Shown in pieces: positions 17,306-26,395 of a DNA stretch of 55,267 nucleotides. The translations under genes and the position numbers were made by a program. The stretch's first letter is position 1. Each line of letters starts with the position of its first letter. The stretch is taken from the NCBI RefSeq assembly GCF_030851345.1, contig NZ_JALPNU010000026.1, positions 1 through 55,267 of the forward strand, read 5' to 3'. The notes beneath the pieces were generated by a model. It did no database searches. It was not told the origin of the DNA and saw nothing but the letters and a program-made list of their open reading frames with translations. The stretch comes from Marinifilum sp. D714 (lineage in GTDB: Bacteria > Bacteroidota > Bacteroidia > Bacteroidales > Marinifilaceae).

Positions 17306-18529
17306 ATGGCAGAAGATTTAATTGATTTTAGCTTACCCGAGAATGAATCATCAATTATAAAGGTAATTGGTGTTGGTGGTGGTGGTGGTAATGCTGTAAA
17401 TTACATGTTTCAGCAAGGCATTAAAGATGTAGATTTTGTGATATGCAATACCGATGCACAAGCTTTGGAGAATAGCGAAATACCTGTTAAAATACAATTG
17501 GGAGAATCTTTAACCGAGGGTAGAGGAGCTGGAAATAAACCGGAGCGTGGAGCACAATCGGCTATTGAAAATATTGATGATGTTAATGAAGTATTAGCCG
17601 ATAATACCAAAATGGTTTTCATTACCGCCGGAATGGGGGGAGGAACCGGAACTGGAGCTGCACCTGTGATTGCCAAAACAGCAAAAGAGCAAGGTATCTT
17701 AACTGTGGGTATTGTAACCATTCCTTTCCGTTTTGAAGGTCGTCAAAGATTGAATCAAGCAATTGAGGGAATCAATAAATTAAAAGAGAACGTGGATTCA
17801 TTATTGGTGATTAATAATGAGAAATTGAGCGAAATATACGGAGATTTAAAGCTCTCTACAGCCTTTGCTAAGGCAGATGATGTTTTGGCCACAGCAGCTA
17901 AAGGAATTGCCGAAATTATTACATTACACGGATACATTAACGTGGATTTCGAAGATGTAAAAACGGTAATGACCGATAGTGGTGTTGCGGTAATGGGATC
18001 AGCTTCGGCAGAAGGTGAAGACCGATCGGTAAATGCCATTCGCGAAGCTCTTACTTCTCCATTGTTGAATAGTAATGATGTTCGAGGAGCACGAAATATT
18101 CTTTTGAATATTAGCTCGGGAGAAGAGGAAGTTACCATGGACGAGGTTGGCGAAATTACCGACTACGTTCAAGAAGCAGTTGGTGACAGTGCATCTATCA
18201 TTTGGGGAACAGGTCAGGATTTAGCTTTAGGAAAGAAAGTATCTGTTACCATTATTGCTACTGGATTCGAAAATGGAGGAATAACTGAGGAGATTGAAAA
18301 ACCAAAAACAACTGCATTTAGAGGAGGAAGAGGTACGGCTCAGCAAACTAAAATTTCGTTGGAAGAGGAACCAATGGTTGAGGAAAAAAAGGTGGTTCTA
18401 ACGGATTTAAAAGATGCAGAAATTGATGAGTTCGAAAGTATTCCTGCTTACAAAAGAAAACAACAGAAATTGGATCAAAAGCGTTACCATTCAGGAAATG
18501 TGATTAAATTTACTCTTGATGATGAATAA
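17306..18529 (+). CDS. ftsZ: Cell-division GTPase FtsZ, second copy, canonical tail
   Basis: A second complete FtsZ (407 aa), about 70% identical by eye to the first over the GTPase domain, with GGGTGTG at 111-117 and the catalytic Asn212/Asp214/Asp217. It ends in ESIPAYKRKQQKLDQ and a short hydrophobic-charged terminus. IPAYKRK (residues 379-385) is the conserved C-terminal peptide used by Bacteroidota FtsZ to bind FtsA and other partners. Synonymous sites differ widely between the two copies, so the duplication is not recent. A 54-bp gap with an AGGAGAGA ribosome-binding site precedes it; no separate promoter of the TAnnTTTG type was found. Confidence 0.95.
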   Translation: MAEDLIDFSLPENESSIIKVIGVGGGGGNAVNYMFQQGIKDVDFVICNTDAQALENSEIPVKIQLGESLTEGRGAGNKPERGAQSAIENIDDVNEVLADNTKMVFITAGMGGGTGTGAAPVIAKTAKEQGILTVGIVTIPFRFEGRQRLNQAIEGINKLKENVDSLLVINNEKLSEIYGDLKLSTAFAKADDVLATAAKGIAEIITLHGYINVDFEDVKTVMTDSGVAVMGSASAEGEDRSVNAIREALTSPLLNSNDVRGARNILLNISSGEEEVTMDEVGEITDYVQEAVGDSASIIWGTGQDLALGKKVSVTIIATGFENGGITEEIEKPKTTAFRGGRGTAQQTKISLEEEPMVEEKKVVLTDLKDAEIDEFESIPAYKRKQQKLDQKRYHSGNVIKFTLDDE

Positions 18530-18554
18530 ACGATTTTTGATAAAATAAAATACT

Positions 18555-19001
18555 ATGAGCTTACTTGAACAAATTAATGCAGATATGAAATCTGCAATGA
18601 AAGCAAAAGAAAAAGATAAGTTACAGGCTATTAGATCTGTAAAAACTGCTCTTACACTTGAAATGACTAAAACAGGAGCTTCGGAAATTGAAGATGCGGC
18701 AGCTGTTAAAATTATTCAGAAGTTGGTGAAGCAACGTAAAGATGCTGCAGATACCTATAAGGGTGGTGGAAGAGAAGATTTGGCTGAAAAGGAATTGCTT
18801 GAAATGAGTTTCCTTGAAGTTTATCTACCAGCTCAAATGAGCGATGAGGAATTGACTGCAGCAGTTCAAAAAATTATTGCTGATACAGGAGCTTCATCAA
18901 TGAAAGAAATGGGAAAAGTAATGGGAATGGCTACAAAACAATTGGCAGGTAAAGCCGATGGTAAAGCCGTTGCTGATAAGGTAAAAGCTTTACTTTCGTA
19001 A
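18555..19001 (+). CDS. GatB/YqeY domain protein
   Basis: A 148-aa YqeY-type protein: MSLLEQINADMKSAMKAKEKDKLQAIRSVKTAL, then the helical KLVKQRKDAADTYKGGGREDLAEKE segment and MKEMGKVMGMATKQLAGKADGKAVADKVKALL. This domain is also found at the end of GatB, where it contacts tRNA; the free-standing protein has no well-established function. It commonly follows ftsZ in Bacteroidota and ends the operon here, with a strong terminator 22 bp later. Confidence 0.93.
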   Translation: MSLLEQINADMKSAMKAKEKDKLQAIRSVKTALTLEMTKTGASEIEDAAAVKIIQKLVKQRKDAADTYKGGGREDLAEKELLEMSFLEVYLPAQMSDEELTAAVQKIIADTGASSMKEMGKVMGMATKQLAGKADGKAVADKVKALLS

Positions 19002-19022
19002 ATTCTTTTATTGTACGATATT

Positions 19023-19058
19023 AAAAAAGAGTTGTCATTTATTGACAGCTCTTTTTTT
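19023..19058 (+). terminator. Rho-independent terminator of the dcw operon
   Basis: AAAAAAGAG then TTGTCA pairs with TGACA then CTCTTTTTTT, giving a stem of more than 12 bp with a small loop and a T7 tract, 22 bp past the yqeY stop. Confidence 0.9.
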
Positions 19059-19169
19059 GTTTTTCTACTTCGTATTCTCACTTGGAGTGAAATTACCAAT
19101 AATTCCATTTAAATTTCATAGTGAACTTTAGGTAAACGCAGGTTAATACAATCTTTTATCCCAAGATGT

Positions 19170-19345
19170 ATTTTTCGTCCTGCAGCTTGCAGGAGCAAAA
19201 ATACATCCCTGAAAATTCTTCCTGCAAGCTGCAGTAAAGAAAATACAGTGTGTAAAAATCATCCTGTTGACTGCTGGATAAAAAATACAGCATGTAAAAA
19301 GCATGCTGCAAGCTGCAGTAAGAAAAATATACCTTGTAGCTGTAC
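19170..19345. repeat. Tandem 42-bp imperfect-palindrome array A
   Basis: Three full units at 19192-19233, 19234-19275 and 19276-19317, plus partial units on both sides, repeat with an exact 42-bp period. Each unit has a PstI-like palindromic core (CTGCAAGCTGCAG or a decayed form) and an A-rich spacer containing AAAATACA. Units differ at many positions, so the array is old or diversifying. It sits between two convergent terminators (19023-19058 and 19360-19397) and so is probably not part of either neighbouring messenger. The 42-bp period keeps reading frames open, giving a spurious 14-residue protein repeat on the minus strand. Confidence 0.85.
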
Positions 19346-19359
19346 CAACAATTTGACAC

Positions 19360-19397
19360 AAAAAAAGCGAGATGACCAAATCACCTCGCTTTCTTTA
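19360..19397 (-). terminator. Terminator of the PpiD-like gene
   Basis: On the minus strand AAAGCGAGGTG pairs with CATCTCGCTTT, followed by a T-run, directly after the stop of the foldase gene at 19413. Confidence 0.85.
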
Positions 19398-19412
19398 TGT
19401 GCTTACTATTGT

Positions 19413-21536
19413 CTAGTAAAACTTATATCTTTTATCAACAACATTAGCATTTTCTCTTAACGCCTGGAATGCTTGATAGTTTGTACGATATTGATATCCT
19501 TGTTCTAATCTTGCTTTGAAAGCTTCAACTGTATCATCAGTAACTTCATCAGTTGTTTCGTTGGTAACTAATACCATGTAAACACCCTGGTTACCTTCAA
19601 TTGGAGCAGAAATCTTTCCTTTTTCAAGAAGAGAAGCAGTACTAATTACGTTTGGTTCAATACCTGCACCAGGAATCTGGAATGAAGAGAAGCTAATACC
19701 AGTTGCATTCTTTACTTCTAGATTTTCTTTCTGTGCAACAGATAGAAGCGATTGTGCTCCTTGGCTGTTTTTCTTAAACTCAGCAATCATTTGCTCAGCT
19801 TTCTTTTCTTTTCTAATCTCACGTTTAATAGTAGAAGCTACATCATTGATGTTTGCGAAACCTTCTTCTTTAATGCTAGAAAGAACAGCAACAACAAATT
19901 TATCACCAAATTCAAATACTGCTGATTGTTCGTTGTTCATCAAAACATTTTCCATGTCTTCAGTTTGGTAGGCTGCTCTAACCAATTCTCTTGAGTTTTC
20001 AAGACCAGGAATGTTTTTGGTATCTCTTCTTAGGTTAGCAGTTCTTCTTTGCAAGTTTTGCTCCGACACAGCTTTTAAGAAAGCTTCTTTGCTTAAGTTG
20101 TTTCCCGCAAATGTACGAGCTTTAGCGTAAGCTGCCTGAATTGTTTTGTTACTAGCTTCAACTTTACGGTCAACAATTGCCAACTGTACTTTTTTAACTG
20201 CTTTTCCTTTGTTGGTTACTTGTAAAACGTGAGCTCCAAATTGAGTTAGAACAACTTTGATTTCGTTTCTTTTCGAATCGAAAGCAGCCTCGCTAAATGG
20301 AAGAACCATTTTACCTTGTGTGAACCAACCAAGATCACCGCCATTAATAGCTGATCCTTGATCATCTGAATTAGCTTTTGCTAAATCATCGAAACGAGCT
20401 CCTTTTTCAAGTAATGTTTTTAAGCTATCTGCCTTAGCTTGTGCAGCAGCATAATCACCGTTTACCGGACGAATTAAGATATGACGTGCTTTAACAGAAT
20501 CAGGAAGCATTTTAACTTCGTTGATTTTAGCTAATTTGTATGAATCACCTTCTGAGTATACACCACTCACATCACCTTTTTTACCTGAGAATGCGAATTC
20601 TGCTAACTCAGCATTTGTGATGTCTTCTTTTTTCAAATAAAAAGGATTGAAATCTGTATCCGCATTTAATTCTACAAACTGAGCATTGTTGGTTTCAGCA
20701 GCAAAATCTACTTTTAAATCAGCAACCGAATTTTCAGTAGCTTTATAATCATCAGTCGAAGGTTCAATCAAAAATGGAACGTAATCAATTCTTCTTGATT
20801 CAGTTTGTTCGAATAAATCTTTGTGTTCGTTATAGTACTCTTTAATTTCAGAATCACTTACAGTAATTGTACTATCTGGAATCAAGTTGTAATTTTTAAC
20901 GATATAATTGATATCTACTTTTTTGCTTCCTTTGGTAGCTAAATCTTTAACCATTGCATTTGGCATGTACAAACCTTTTTGAATTAAAGAATTGTACTTG
21001 GTTAAAGTTCTTTGAGTAGTCATTGCATTTTCGATGTTCAACCAATAGTTTTTTTGCGGAGTTCCCTTAGGAGCGTTAATTAACTGTTGAAGAGTTGCAA
21101 CTACTTGTTCTTTGTTAAAAGATCCGTCAGGACCTTGGAACATTTGACGAATTGTAGGGTCGATATTTCTACCTTGAACCATGTCGAATAATTCATCAGA
21201 AGTTACTGAAATTCCTAATTCATCATATTCAACATTCATTACCATTTCTTGAACCATTTGCTGCCAAGTCTGTTCTCTTAATCTATCCATTTGTTCTGAT
21301 GGAATTGAAGATTGACCAGACATCATTTTTGCTACTTCAATATTATGGTTGAATCGATTCTGAAAATCACGAATATTTACTGATTCACCTGCAATTTCTG
21401 CCATTTCATTTCGTGAATTCGTCAATAAGGAACCACCCGATTTTAGAGCGTCACCAGCAATAAATGCAAACAAAGCTCCCCCAATGATGATCCCAATAAA
21501 CACACCACGGTTTCTTATTTTCTGTAATGTTGCCAT
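19413..21536 (-). CDS. PpiD/SurA-like membrane-anchored peptidyl-prolyl isomerase
   Basis: A 707-aa periplasmic foldase. An N-terminal membrane anchor (residues 10-29, GVFIGIIIGGALFAFIAGDA) is followed by a SurA-N-type chaperone region. A parvulin rotamase domain lies around residues 345-450 (VKARHILIRPVNGDY ... GGDLGWFTQGKMVLPFSEAAF ... FGAHVLQVTNKGK). A second, degenerate region extends to the C-terminus. In E. coli PpiD helps newly exported outer-membrane proteins near the Sec translocon. The next genes on the strand concern envelope biogenesis. It has its own terminator; 235 bp separate it from the upstream gene, so it may have its own promoter. Confidence 0.9.
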   Translation of the reverse strand: MATLQKIRNRGVFIGIIIGGALFAFIAGDALKSGGSLLTNSRNEMAEIAGESVNIRDFQNRFNHNIEVAKMMSGQSSIPSEQMDRLREQTWQQMVQEMVMNVEYDELGISVTSDELFDMVQGRNIDPTIRQMFQGPDGSFNKEQVVATLQQLINAPKGTPQKNYWLNIENAMTTQRTLTKYNSLIQKGLYMPNAMVKDLATKGSKKVDINYIVKNYNLIPDSTITVSDSEIKEYYNEHKDLFEQTESRRIDYVPFLIEPSTDDYKATENSVADLKVDFAAETNNAQFVELNADTDFNPFYLKKEDITNAELAEFAFSGKKGDVSGVYSEGDSYKLAKINEVKMLPDSVKARHILIRPVNGDYAAAQAKADSLKTLLEKGARFDDLAKANSDDQGSAINGGDLGWFTQGKMVLPFSEAAFDSKRNEIKVVLTQFGAHVLQVTNKGKAVKKVQLAIVDRKVEASNKTIQAAYAKARTFAGNNLSKEAFLKAVSEQNLQRRTANLRRDTKNIPGLENSRELVRAAYQTEDMENVLMNNEQSAVFEFGDKFVVAVLSSIKEEGFANINDVASTIKREIRKEKKAEQMIAEFKKNSQGAQSLLSVAQKENLEVKNATGISFSSFQIPGAGIEPNVISTASLLEKGKISAPIEGNQGVYMVLVTNETTDEVTDDTVEAFKARLEQGYQYRTNYQAFQALRENANVVDKRYKFY

Positions 21537-21597
21537 CGAAAAAGATTTAAATATTTCTTAATTAGGCTACGAATATACAAAAAAATGGGAAATGATT

Positions 21598-21632
21598 GCC
21601 TTTTATAGCTATCAGTTTGGTGCCTTTTATAG
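21598..21632. repeat. Direct repeat upstream of the PpiD-like gene
   Basis: GCCTTTTATAG occurs at 21598-21608 and again at 21622-21632, start-to-start distance 24 bp, each preceded by T. It lies about 60-100 bp upstream of the foldase start on the minus strand and could be a pair of regulator sites. No known consensus was recognised. Confidence 0.4.
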
Positions 21633-21771
21633 TAAAGTAAGAATTACTTGATAAATGTTTGAAAATTGATGTTCAGAAGAGGAGTTTTATTATCCGAAAT
21701 GATTACAAATATCAATGATTATTTATTGGAAGATTTTGAGTCTAATATTCAGTGAATGAGAAATGAAAACG

Positions 21772-23031
21772 CTAGGCAATGATGGTTAATTTAATTTTCT
21801 CGACCCTGGTATTACTCACTTCTACAATCTTAAAATTAAAGTTCTCAATTCTGATGGTTTCGTTATACTTGGGTATACTTTCGTGATTAAATAGAATGAA
21901 TCCATTCAAGGTTTCAAAGTCTTCCGATTCAGGAAGGTTCAAATCATATTTGTCATTCAGATAATCAATTTCTAATCGACCCGAGAATATAAATTCATTC
22001 TCAGATAGAACTTCCTCTTCCAAATCGATATTATCATGTTCATCTTCAATTTCACCAAATATCTCTTCCATGATATCTTCAATAGTAACCATACCTGCAG
22101 TACCACCAAATTCATCAACAACTACAGCGATGCTTTTTTGTTCCTTGGTAAATAGGTTTAGCAACTTATGTGCTGCCATGGTTTCTGGTACAAAAATAAT
22201 TCGACTTAAAGCAGATTTGATACTTTGTGGCTTTTTGAAAATTACCGATGAATGAACGTAACCAATAATGTTATCTATGGACTCTTTGTAAATTAGAATT
22301 CTTGAATAGCCGGTTTCAATGAATCTTTGTGTTAAATCTTCAAGTTCACCATTTAATTCCATGGCTTCTATTTCATTCCTTGGAACGATACATTCGCGTA
22401 GTTTCACTTTGGAAAAATCCAGTGCATTTCTAAAAATCTTGATATCATGTAGTTCATCTTCAGCAATTGCCTGAGTATCCTGTCCTTCTTGTACCAAATG
22501 ATCTAGGTCGATTTTACCAAACGCTTGTGTTTCCTCGTCTTCCGTTATTTTGGTATTGAATAGTTTGTGGATAATATTCTTCGATAGCATCATGGTTATA
22601 ATTGTAACCGGATAAAAAACGATGTAAAAGAACATTACAGGAAGAGCAAAAAGATTCAGTGCAAAATTTGGATTAAGCCTAAACAATGTTTTTGGAATGA
22701 ACTCTGCTGTAACCAAAATCAAAATGGTTGAGATGATGGTTTGAATGGTTAAAACCAATGATTCAGAATCAACCCAAAGCTCGATTGATGGTTCAAGCAT
22801 TTTTGCCATAACAATACCATACACTACAAGCGCAATGTTATTACCTACCAGCATGGTGCTGATATAGTGACCTGGATATCGAGAAAAAATGGATACAATT
22901 CTGGATGAAATGGTATTTTTATTTCGATCCAATTCCATGCGCAATTTATTGGCAGCGATAAAAGCAATTTCCATTCCTGAGAAAAAGGCGGAAAGAGCAA
23001 GCATGGCAAAAATGATGATCAGATCATTCAT
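21772..23031 (-). CDS. CBS-domain membrane protein of the CNNM/HlyC-CorC family
   Basis: A 419-aa protein with an N-terminal DUF21 (CNNM) membrane domain of about four segments ([26 protein letters not shown], and segments to about residue 150). A pair of CBS domains spans about residues 200-320 ([48 protein letters not shown]). A CorC/HlyC C-terminal domain follows. Relatives include metal-efflux regulators and the Bacteroidota GldE. Its ATG begins directly after the stop of the small membrane protein upstream, so the two are co-translated. Function in metal transport is a family-level inference. Confidence 0.88.
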   Translation of the reverse strand: MNDLIIIFAMLALSAFFSGMEIAFIAANKLRMELDRNKNTISSRIVSIFSRYPGHYISTMLVGNNIALVVYGIVMAKMLEPSIELWVDSESLVLTIQTIISTILILVTAEFIPKTLFRLNPNFALNLFALPVMFFYIVFYPVTIITMMLSKNIIHKLFNTKITEDEETQAFGKIDLDHLVQEGQDTQAIAEDELHDIKIFRNALDFSKVKLRECIVPRNEIEAMELNGELEDLTQRFIETGYSRILIYKESIDNIIGYVHSSVIFKKPQSIKSALSRIIFVPETMAAHKLLNLFTKEQKSIAVVVDEFGGTAGMVTIEDIMEEIFGEIEDEHDNIDLEEEVLSENEFIFSGRLEIDYLNDKYDLNLPESEDFETLNGFILFNHESIPKYNETIRIENFNFKIVEVSNTRVEKIKLTIIA

Positions 23032-23259
23032 TTATTTTTGGGATTGGTTTTTCTCTCGGGTTCTTCTTAAGTATCTACGCGAAGTATACATTAATGCTGC
23101 TAGTATGGCAATAACGTACAATAAAATATTCTCGGAGAAATTGGTTTGCATGGTTCTGTATACGGCAAGACTAGCACTGCTAATCATTACAATCAACCAA
23201 ACAATTTCTAATACAAATGGTAGTTTTTGATTCACTTTATCAGGTTTTGTTGTATGCAA
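23032..23259 (-). CDS. Small two-helix membrane protein, function unknown
   Basis: Up to 75 aa, with two predicted membrane segments (about residues 15-32, VLEIVWLIVMISSASLAV, and 42-56, ILLYVIAILAALMYT) and a basic tail RRYLRRTREKNQSQK. It sits between lptC (18 bp upstream) and the CBS-domain protein, whose start abuts its stop. No ATG is available: the start is the TTG at 23259 or, more economically, the GTG at 23235. The coupling to both neighbours supports it being real; no function is recognised. Confidence 0.65.
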   Translation of the reverse strand: MHTTKPDKVNQKLPFVLEIVWLIVMISSASLAVYRTMQTNFSENILLYVIAILAALMYTSRRYLRRTREKNQSQK

Positions 23260-23277
23260 GATAATAAGCTTTATTGA

Positions 23278-23862
23278 TTATTGCTCATTTTTATCCTCAA
23301 AATATACTTTTCCTGAGCCTTGTTTCAGTCTTAAATCATTCATGTCTTCATCAATTGAAAAGCTAGAGCCTTCCAATACTTGACCATCAGCTGTGATAAT
23401 TCTTGTATACTGATTTGAATAAATTAACTTTTTGGTGTGATCCCAAAACATTAGTTCAGAACTAATCGTCTTGCCATCTGCACTTTTGGCAACCACATTA
23501 TTTCTTAACTCCCAAAGTTCATCCTTCGGATAATGTTTTGCATAGTTTGCTTTAATTTCCCAGGCTACCGTTTCATCCTTATCGTATGAAATAATTTTAC
23601 CTCCTTTGGGGAATTCTTGAAGCATTCCACTTTCTTCCGAATCTGTTTCAATAAATTCTACGGCAAAAGCTCGATATTGAATTTTAGTTGAATCGGTGAA
23701 AATAAATTCAACTTCTTTACCTTGTTGCAAAGGAAGGTTTTCGTTGGTTGTAAGACTCTGCACCTCTTTCATGCTGTTCTCACAAGACAAAAGCATCGCA
23801 ATCCCCGAAAGGATTACAATGCTTTTGATAATATTGTATTTATTTTTTGGCGTACTATTCAT
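23278..23862 (-). CDS. lptC: LPS export protein LptC (lipoprotein)
   Basis: A 194-aa protein when started at the ATG at 23862 (MNSTPKNKYNI), which overlaps the end of the upstream TPR gene by 8 bp (ATGAATAG). A further start upstream would lie wholly inside that gene. The N-terminus has a hydrophobic stretch ending in LLSC, a lipoprotein box. The remainder has the beta-jellyroll pattern of LptC, including AVEFIETDSEESGMLQE, AKHYPKDELWELRNNV and SSELMFWDHTKKLIYSNQYTRI. LptC passes lipopolysaccharide from the LptBFG transporter to LptA. Confidence 0.85.
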   Translation of the reverse strand: MNSTPKNKYNIIKSIVILSGIAMLLSCENSMKEVQSLTTNENLPLQQGKEVEFIFTDSTKIQYRAFAVEFIETDSEESGMLQEFPKGGKIISYDKDETVAWEIKANYAKHYPKDELWELRNNVVAKSADGKTISSELMFWDHTKKLIYSNQYTRIITADGQVLEGSSFSIDEDMNDLRLKQGSGKVYFEDKNEQ

Positions 23863-25192
23863 TAAGTCTAGCCTTTGTAGTTTCATTAACCCAACCACCT
23901 ACAGTGATTACATCTCCATCCTTAATACCTTCGAAGAAAGCATTTTCTTTATTTGGGAAATGTCTAGAATAAGTAGCAATTTGCTTGCTAGCTTCTTCTG
24001 CACAATTAGGATCAATTGCTTTAGCTCTCTTGAATTTATCAACAGCTAACCAATAAAGATATTTTTTCTCGATTGGTTTAGATCCATATTTTGGAGCATA
24101 TGCGGCATAAGCTTTACCAATTAGAATGTAAGGTTCACCCCATCCGGATCTTAAATTAGCTGCTTTTAAAGCATTACTTCTACATGCGCTAAGTTTACTT
24201 TGACTTAGTTGGATGTAAGCTAGTTTGTAATGTAAGTCAGCTTTAATGTCAGCATCCTGTTCCAATTCAATGGCTTGTTCTAAGTATCCGATACTTTTGT
24301 CAAACTCTTTTTTCTTGATAAACATTTTAGCCAAGTTGTGAGCAGCATCAGCATTTGGTTCTAACTCATATTTTCTTTCAGCAACCATTGCGTATAAAGC
24401 ACCATCTTCACACTCTTGGCGATTCAACATACGAAGGATTTTGTTGATCAAAACCATATCGTCTTTGTTTGCCTCAAATTTTGCTGTAAAGATATTACTT
24501 AATGTCTCGCAGTCAGCAACACCAGCTTTGAAGAAGATTTGCTCTACGTTTTTACGAGCATTATCAAGGTTTTCTTTTTTAGATTCTTTGGTTTCAGCAT
24601 CAATCTGCTTCTTAGCCATATCCATGAAAAGAAGATAGTTATCGATTACTTCTTCTGGCTCAATTTCACCAGCTTTAACCAAAATACCTGAAGCTTCCAT
24701 AGTATAGTTTATTACAGTTGCTTCTGATTTTAATTGCTGCATTTCGATAGATTTCTTCAAAATACTGTAAGCTTCTTTAACCGATGGGATATGTTTTTTC
24801 TTATACTTGAATAAATCACCACCCTTACGGCCAAGAATCCAACCTTCAGGATATTTGCGGTCTTTACCGAAATATTTGATACGCTGATCGTAAACCATCA
24901 TCAAAGTGTCAACATACTTTGGGTTTTTGGTTTTGCGTAGCATACCACGCATAATTGTTACACCTTTAATGTAAGTTGTTTTTTGGAAAGCTGGAGCATT
25001 ATTGTAAACGTATCTCCAACCTGGAAGAGCCTCTTCGTAATTTTTTTGTTTCACCATCTCAACATATAGAGAGGCGTTCAATACAGTCTGAGCACTATCC
25101 AATCCATATTTTGATTCCAAAGTCTGTGCCTTAAGGGTAAACATACTTGAAAGCAAAAGAACCACAGTTGCGATTGTAAATCTTGTTTTCAT
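23855..25192 (-). CDS. Exported tetratricopeptide-repeat protein
   Basis: A 445-aa protein with a clear signal peptide (MKTRFTIATVVLLLSSMFTLKAQ). Helical repeats follow, with TPR-like units around residues 285-390 (NADAAHNLAKMFIKKKEFDKSIGYLEQAIEL; ADLHYKLAYIQLSQSKLSACRSNALKAA). TPR proteins in this position, between coaX and lptC, are seen in other Bacteroidia; they act as scaffolds, but no partner is known here. The last eight bases overlap lptC, so co-expression with LPS export is likely. A consensus-like promoter lies about 215 bp upstream. Confidence 0.8.
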   Translation of the reverse strand: MKTRFTIATVVLLLSSMFTLKAQTLESKYGLDSAQTVLNASLYVEMVKQKNYEEALPGWRYVYNNAPAFQKTTYIKGVTIMRGMLRKTKNPKYVDTLMMVYDQRIKYFGKDRKYPEGWILGRKGGDLFKYKKKHIPSVKEAYSILKKSIEMQQLKSEATVINYTMEASGILVKAGEIEPEEVIDNYLLFMDMAKKQIDAETKESKKENLDNARKNVEQIFFKAGVADCETLSNIFTAKFEANKDDMVLINKILRMLNRQECEDGALYAMVAERKYELEPNADAAHNLAKMFIKKKEFDKSIGYLEQAIELEQDADIKADLHYKLAYIQLSQSKLSACRSNALKAANLRSGWGEPYILIGKAYAAYAPKYGSKPIEKKYLYWLAVDKFKRAKAIDPNCAEEASKQIATYSRHFPNKENAFFEGIKDGDVITVGGWVNETTKARLNE

Positions 25193-25408
25193 GTTATTAA
25201 ATTTTTTATAATCAAGTTTAATTGTTGCAAAACTATAAAAATGGACTTTAGAATATCCTATAAAATGTCATATCTATTAAGTCAGAATAAATATAACGAA
25301 AGTTTTAGTTTTGTTGGAACTAAAACTGCAAAACTCATACCAAAATTTCAGTATAAGTTTTGAATTCGTTCTAAATAACCATTTGAAAGCTCTAAAATTA
25401 GCTTCTTG

Positions 25409-25438
25409 CAAAACTATAAATAAATTGGAAATCAACAA
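25409..25438 (-). promoter_or_regulatory. Promoter for the TPR-lptC-CBS block
   Basis: On the minus strand TTG at 25438-25436 and TAGTTTTG at 25416-25409 are separated by 19 nt, matching the Bacteroidota -33/-7 pattern. The same TTGCAAAACTATAAA (plus-strand reading) recurs at about 25226, nearer the gene, without a good -33. It would give a 5' leader of about 200 nt. Confidence 0.45.
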
Positions 25439-25446
25439 AAACTTTG

Positions 25447-26190
25447 TTAATTATTAGAGCGTTCCAAAATATTAAATTCGAGGATATGATTCAACCCAAT
25501 TGCCAGTACATCCGTTTCGAGAATTGCGATGTTGGTAATACTCTTGTATAAAAAAGGAGCGTCACCACCTGTTAGTATTACTTTAAGATCAGCATATTTC
25601 TCCTTTAGTTGGTTGATGTACGAATCGACCTCGAAAACAATTCCGTTTTGTACTCCACCAGTTATTGCTTCGTTGGTGTTTTTTCCAATTAAAGGATAAT
25701 CTTCATTTACAGAAAGAAGAGGCAGTTTCTTTGTGAAATGATTCAAAGCTTTATATCGCATACTTAAACCAGGAGAAATGCATCCACCAATGTATTGTCC
25801 TTTCTTATTCAAGAAATCGAAGGTGATGGCAGTTCCTGCATCAATTACCAAGATATTCTGATTGGGATTCATTGCATATGCTCCAATGCAGGCAGCTAAT
25901 CTATCGTAACCCAATGTTTTTTTAGATTCATATAAATTTTCTATTGGAATAGGAAGCTTAGAATCAAAAAAGAAAACATGTTGAATTTTTGTTTTAAGAA
26001 AATTAATCAACCTTTCGGGATATTCTCTAACCGAAGAGATGATTACTTTTTCTATTGTAGTGAATTCACTTAGTAAATCCTTTACAAATTCGACATCTCT
26101 TTTTTCAGAAGCTTTGGTAGTATTTAATTCTCCTTTTAGAAAAATACTAGCTTTAATTTTTGTGTTGCCTATGTCAATTATAAGATTCAA
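25447..26190 (-). CDS. coaX: Type III pantothenate kinase
   Basis: A 247-aa ASKHA-fold kinase that performs the first step of coenzyme A synthesis. Visible motifs are the phosphate loop LIIDIGNTKIKASIF (residues 3-17), GYDRLAACIGAY near residue 94 (the GxDR motif), NILVIDAGTAITFDF near residue 114 and IGGCISPGLSMR near residue 133. The only start in position is the TTG at 26190, since no ATG precedes the conserved LIIDIGNT. It is divergent from the PAS protein gene. Confidence 0.93.
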   Translation of the reverse strand: MNLIIDIGNTKIKASIFLKGELNTTKASEKRDVEFVKDLLSEFTTIEKVIISSVREYPERLINFLKTKIQHVFFFDSKLPIPIENLYESKKTLGYDRLAACIGAYAMNPNQNILVIDAGTAITFDFLNKKGQYIGGCISPGLSMRYKALNHFTKKLPLLSVNEDYPLIGKNTNEAITGGVQNGIVFEVDSYINQLKEKYADLKVILTGGDAPFLYKSITNIAILETDVLAIGLNHILEFNILERSNN

Positions 26191-26395
26191 TGGAAAATAA
26201 TTGATGTGTATTATTATAAATAGCTTGTAAAATCGCTTAAAATTAGTAAACTTTAGGCATATAAATTAGGTGCCCTACAGGTTTTTCAAAAGGAACTAAT
26301 GAAGATTAATCCTCTTGGTTTGTTTTAAAGGTGAAAAACCCGTGCTCTAGATATTAAATGGTATTGGTATCGGTCAAATTTTCAATTATTGCTTA

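Noticed and set aside
19143-19379. Small Cys-rich protein on the minus strand over array A
   Set aside because: The frame consists only of the 42-bp repeat and the two terminators, with the same 14-residue artefact as array B.
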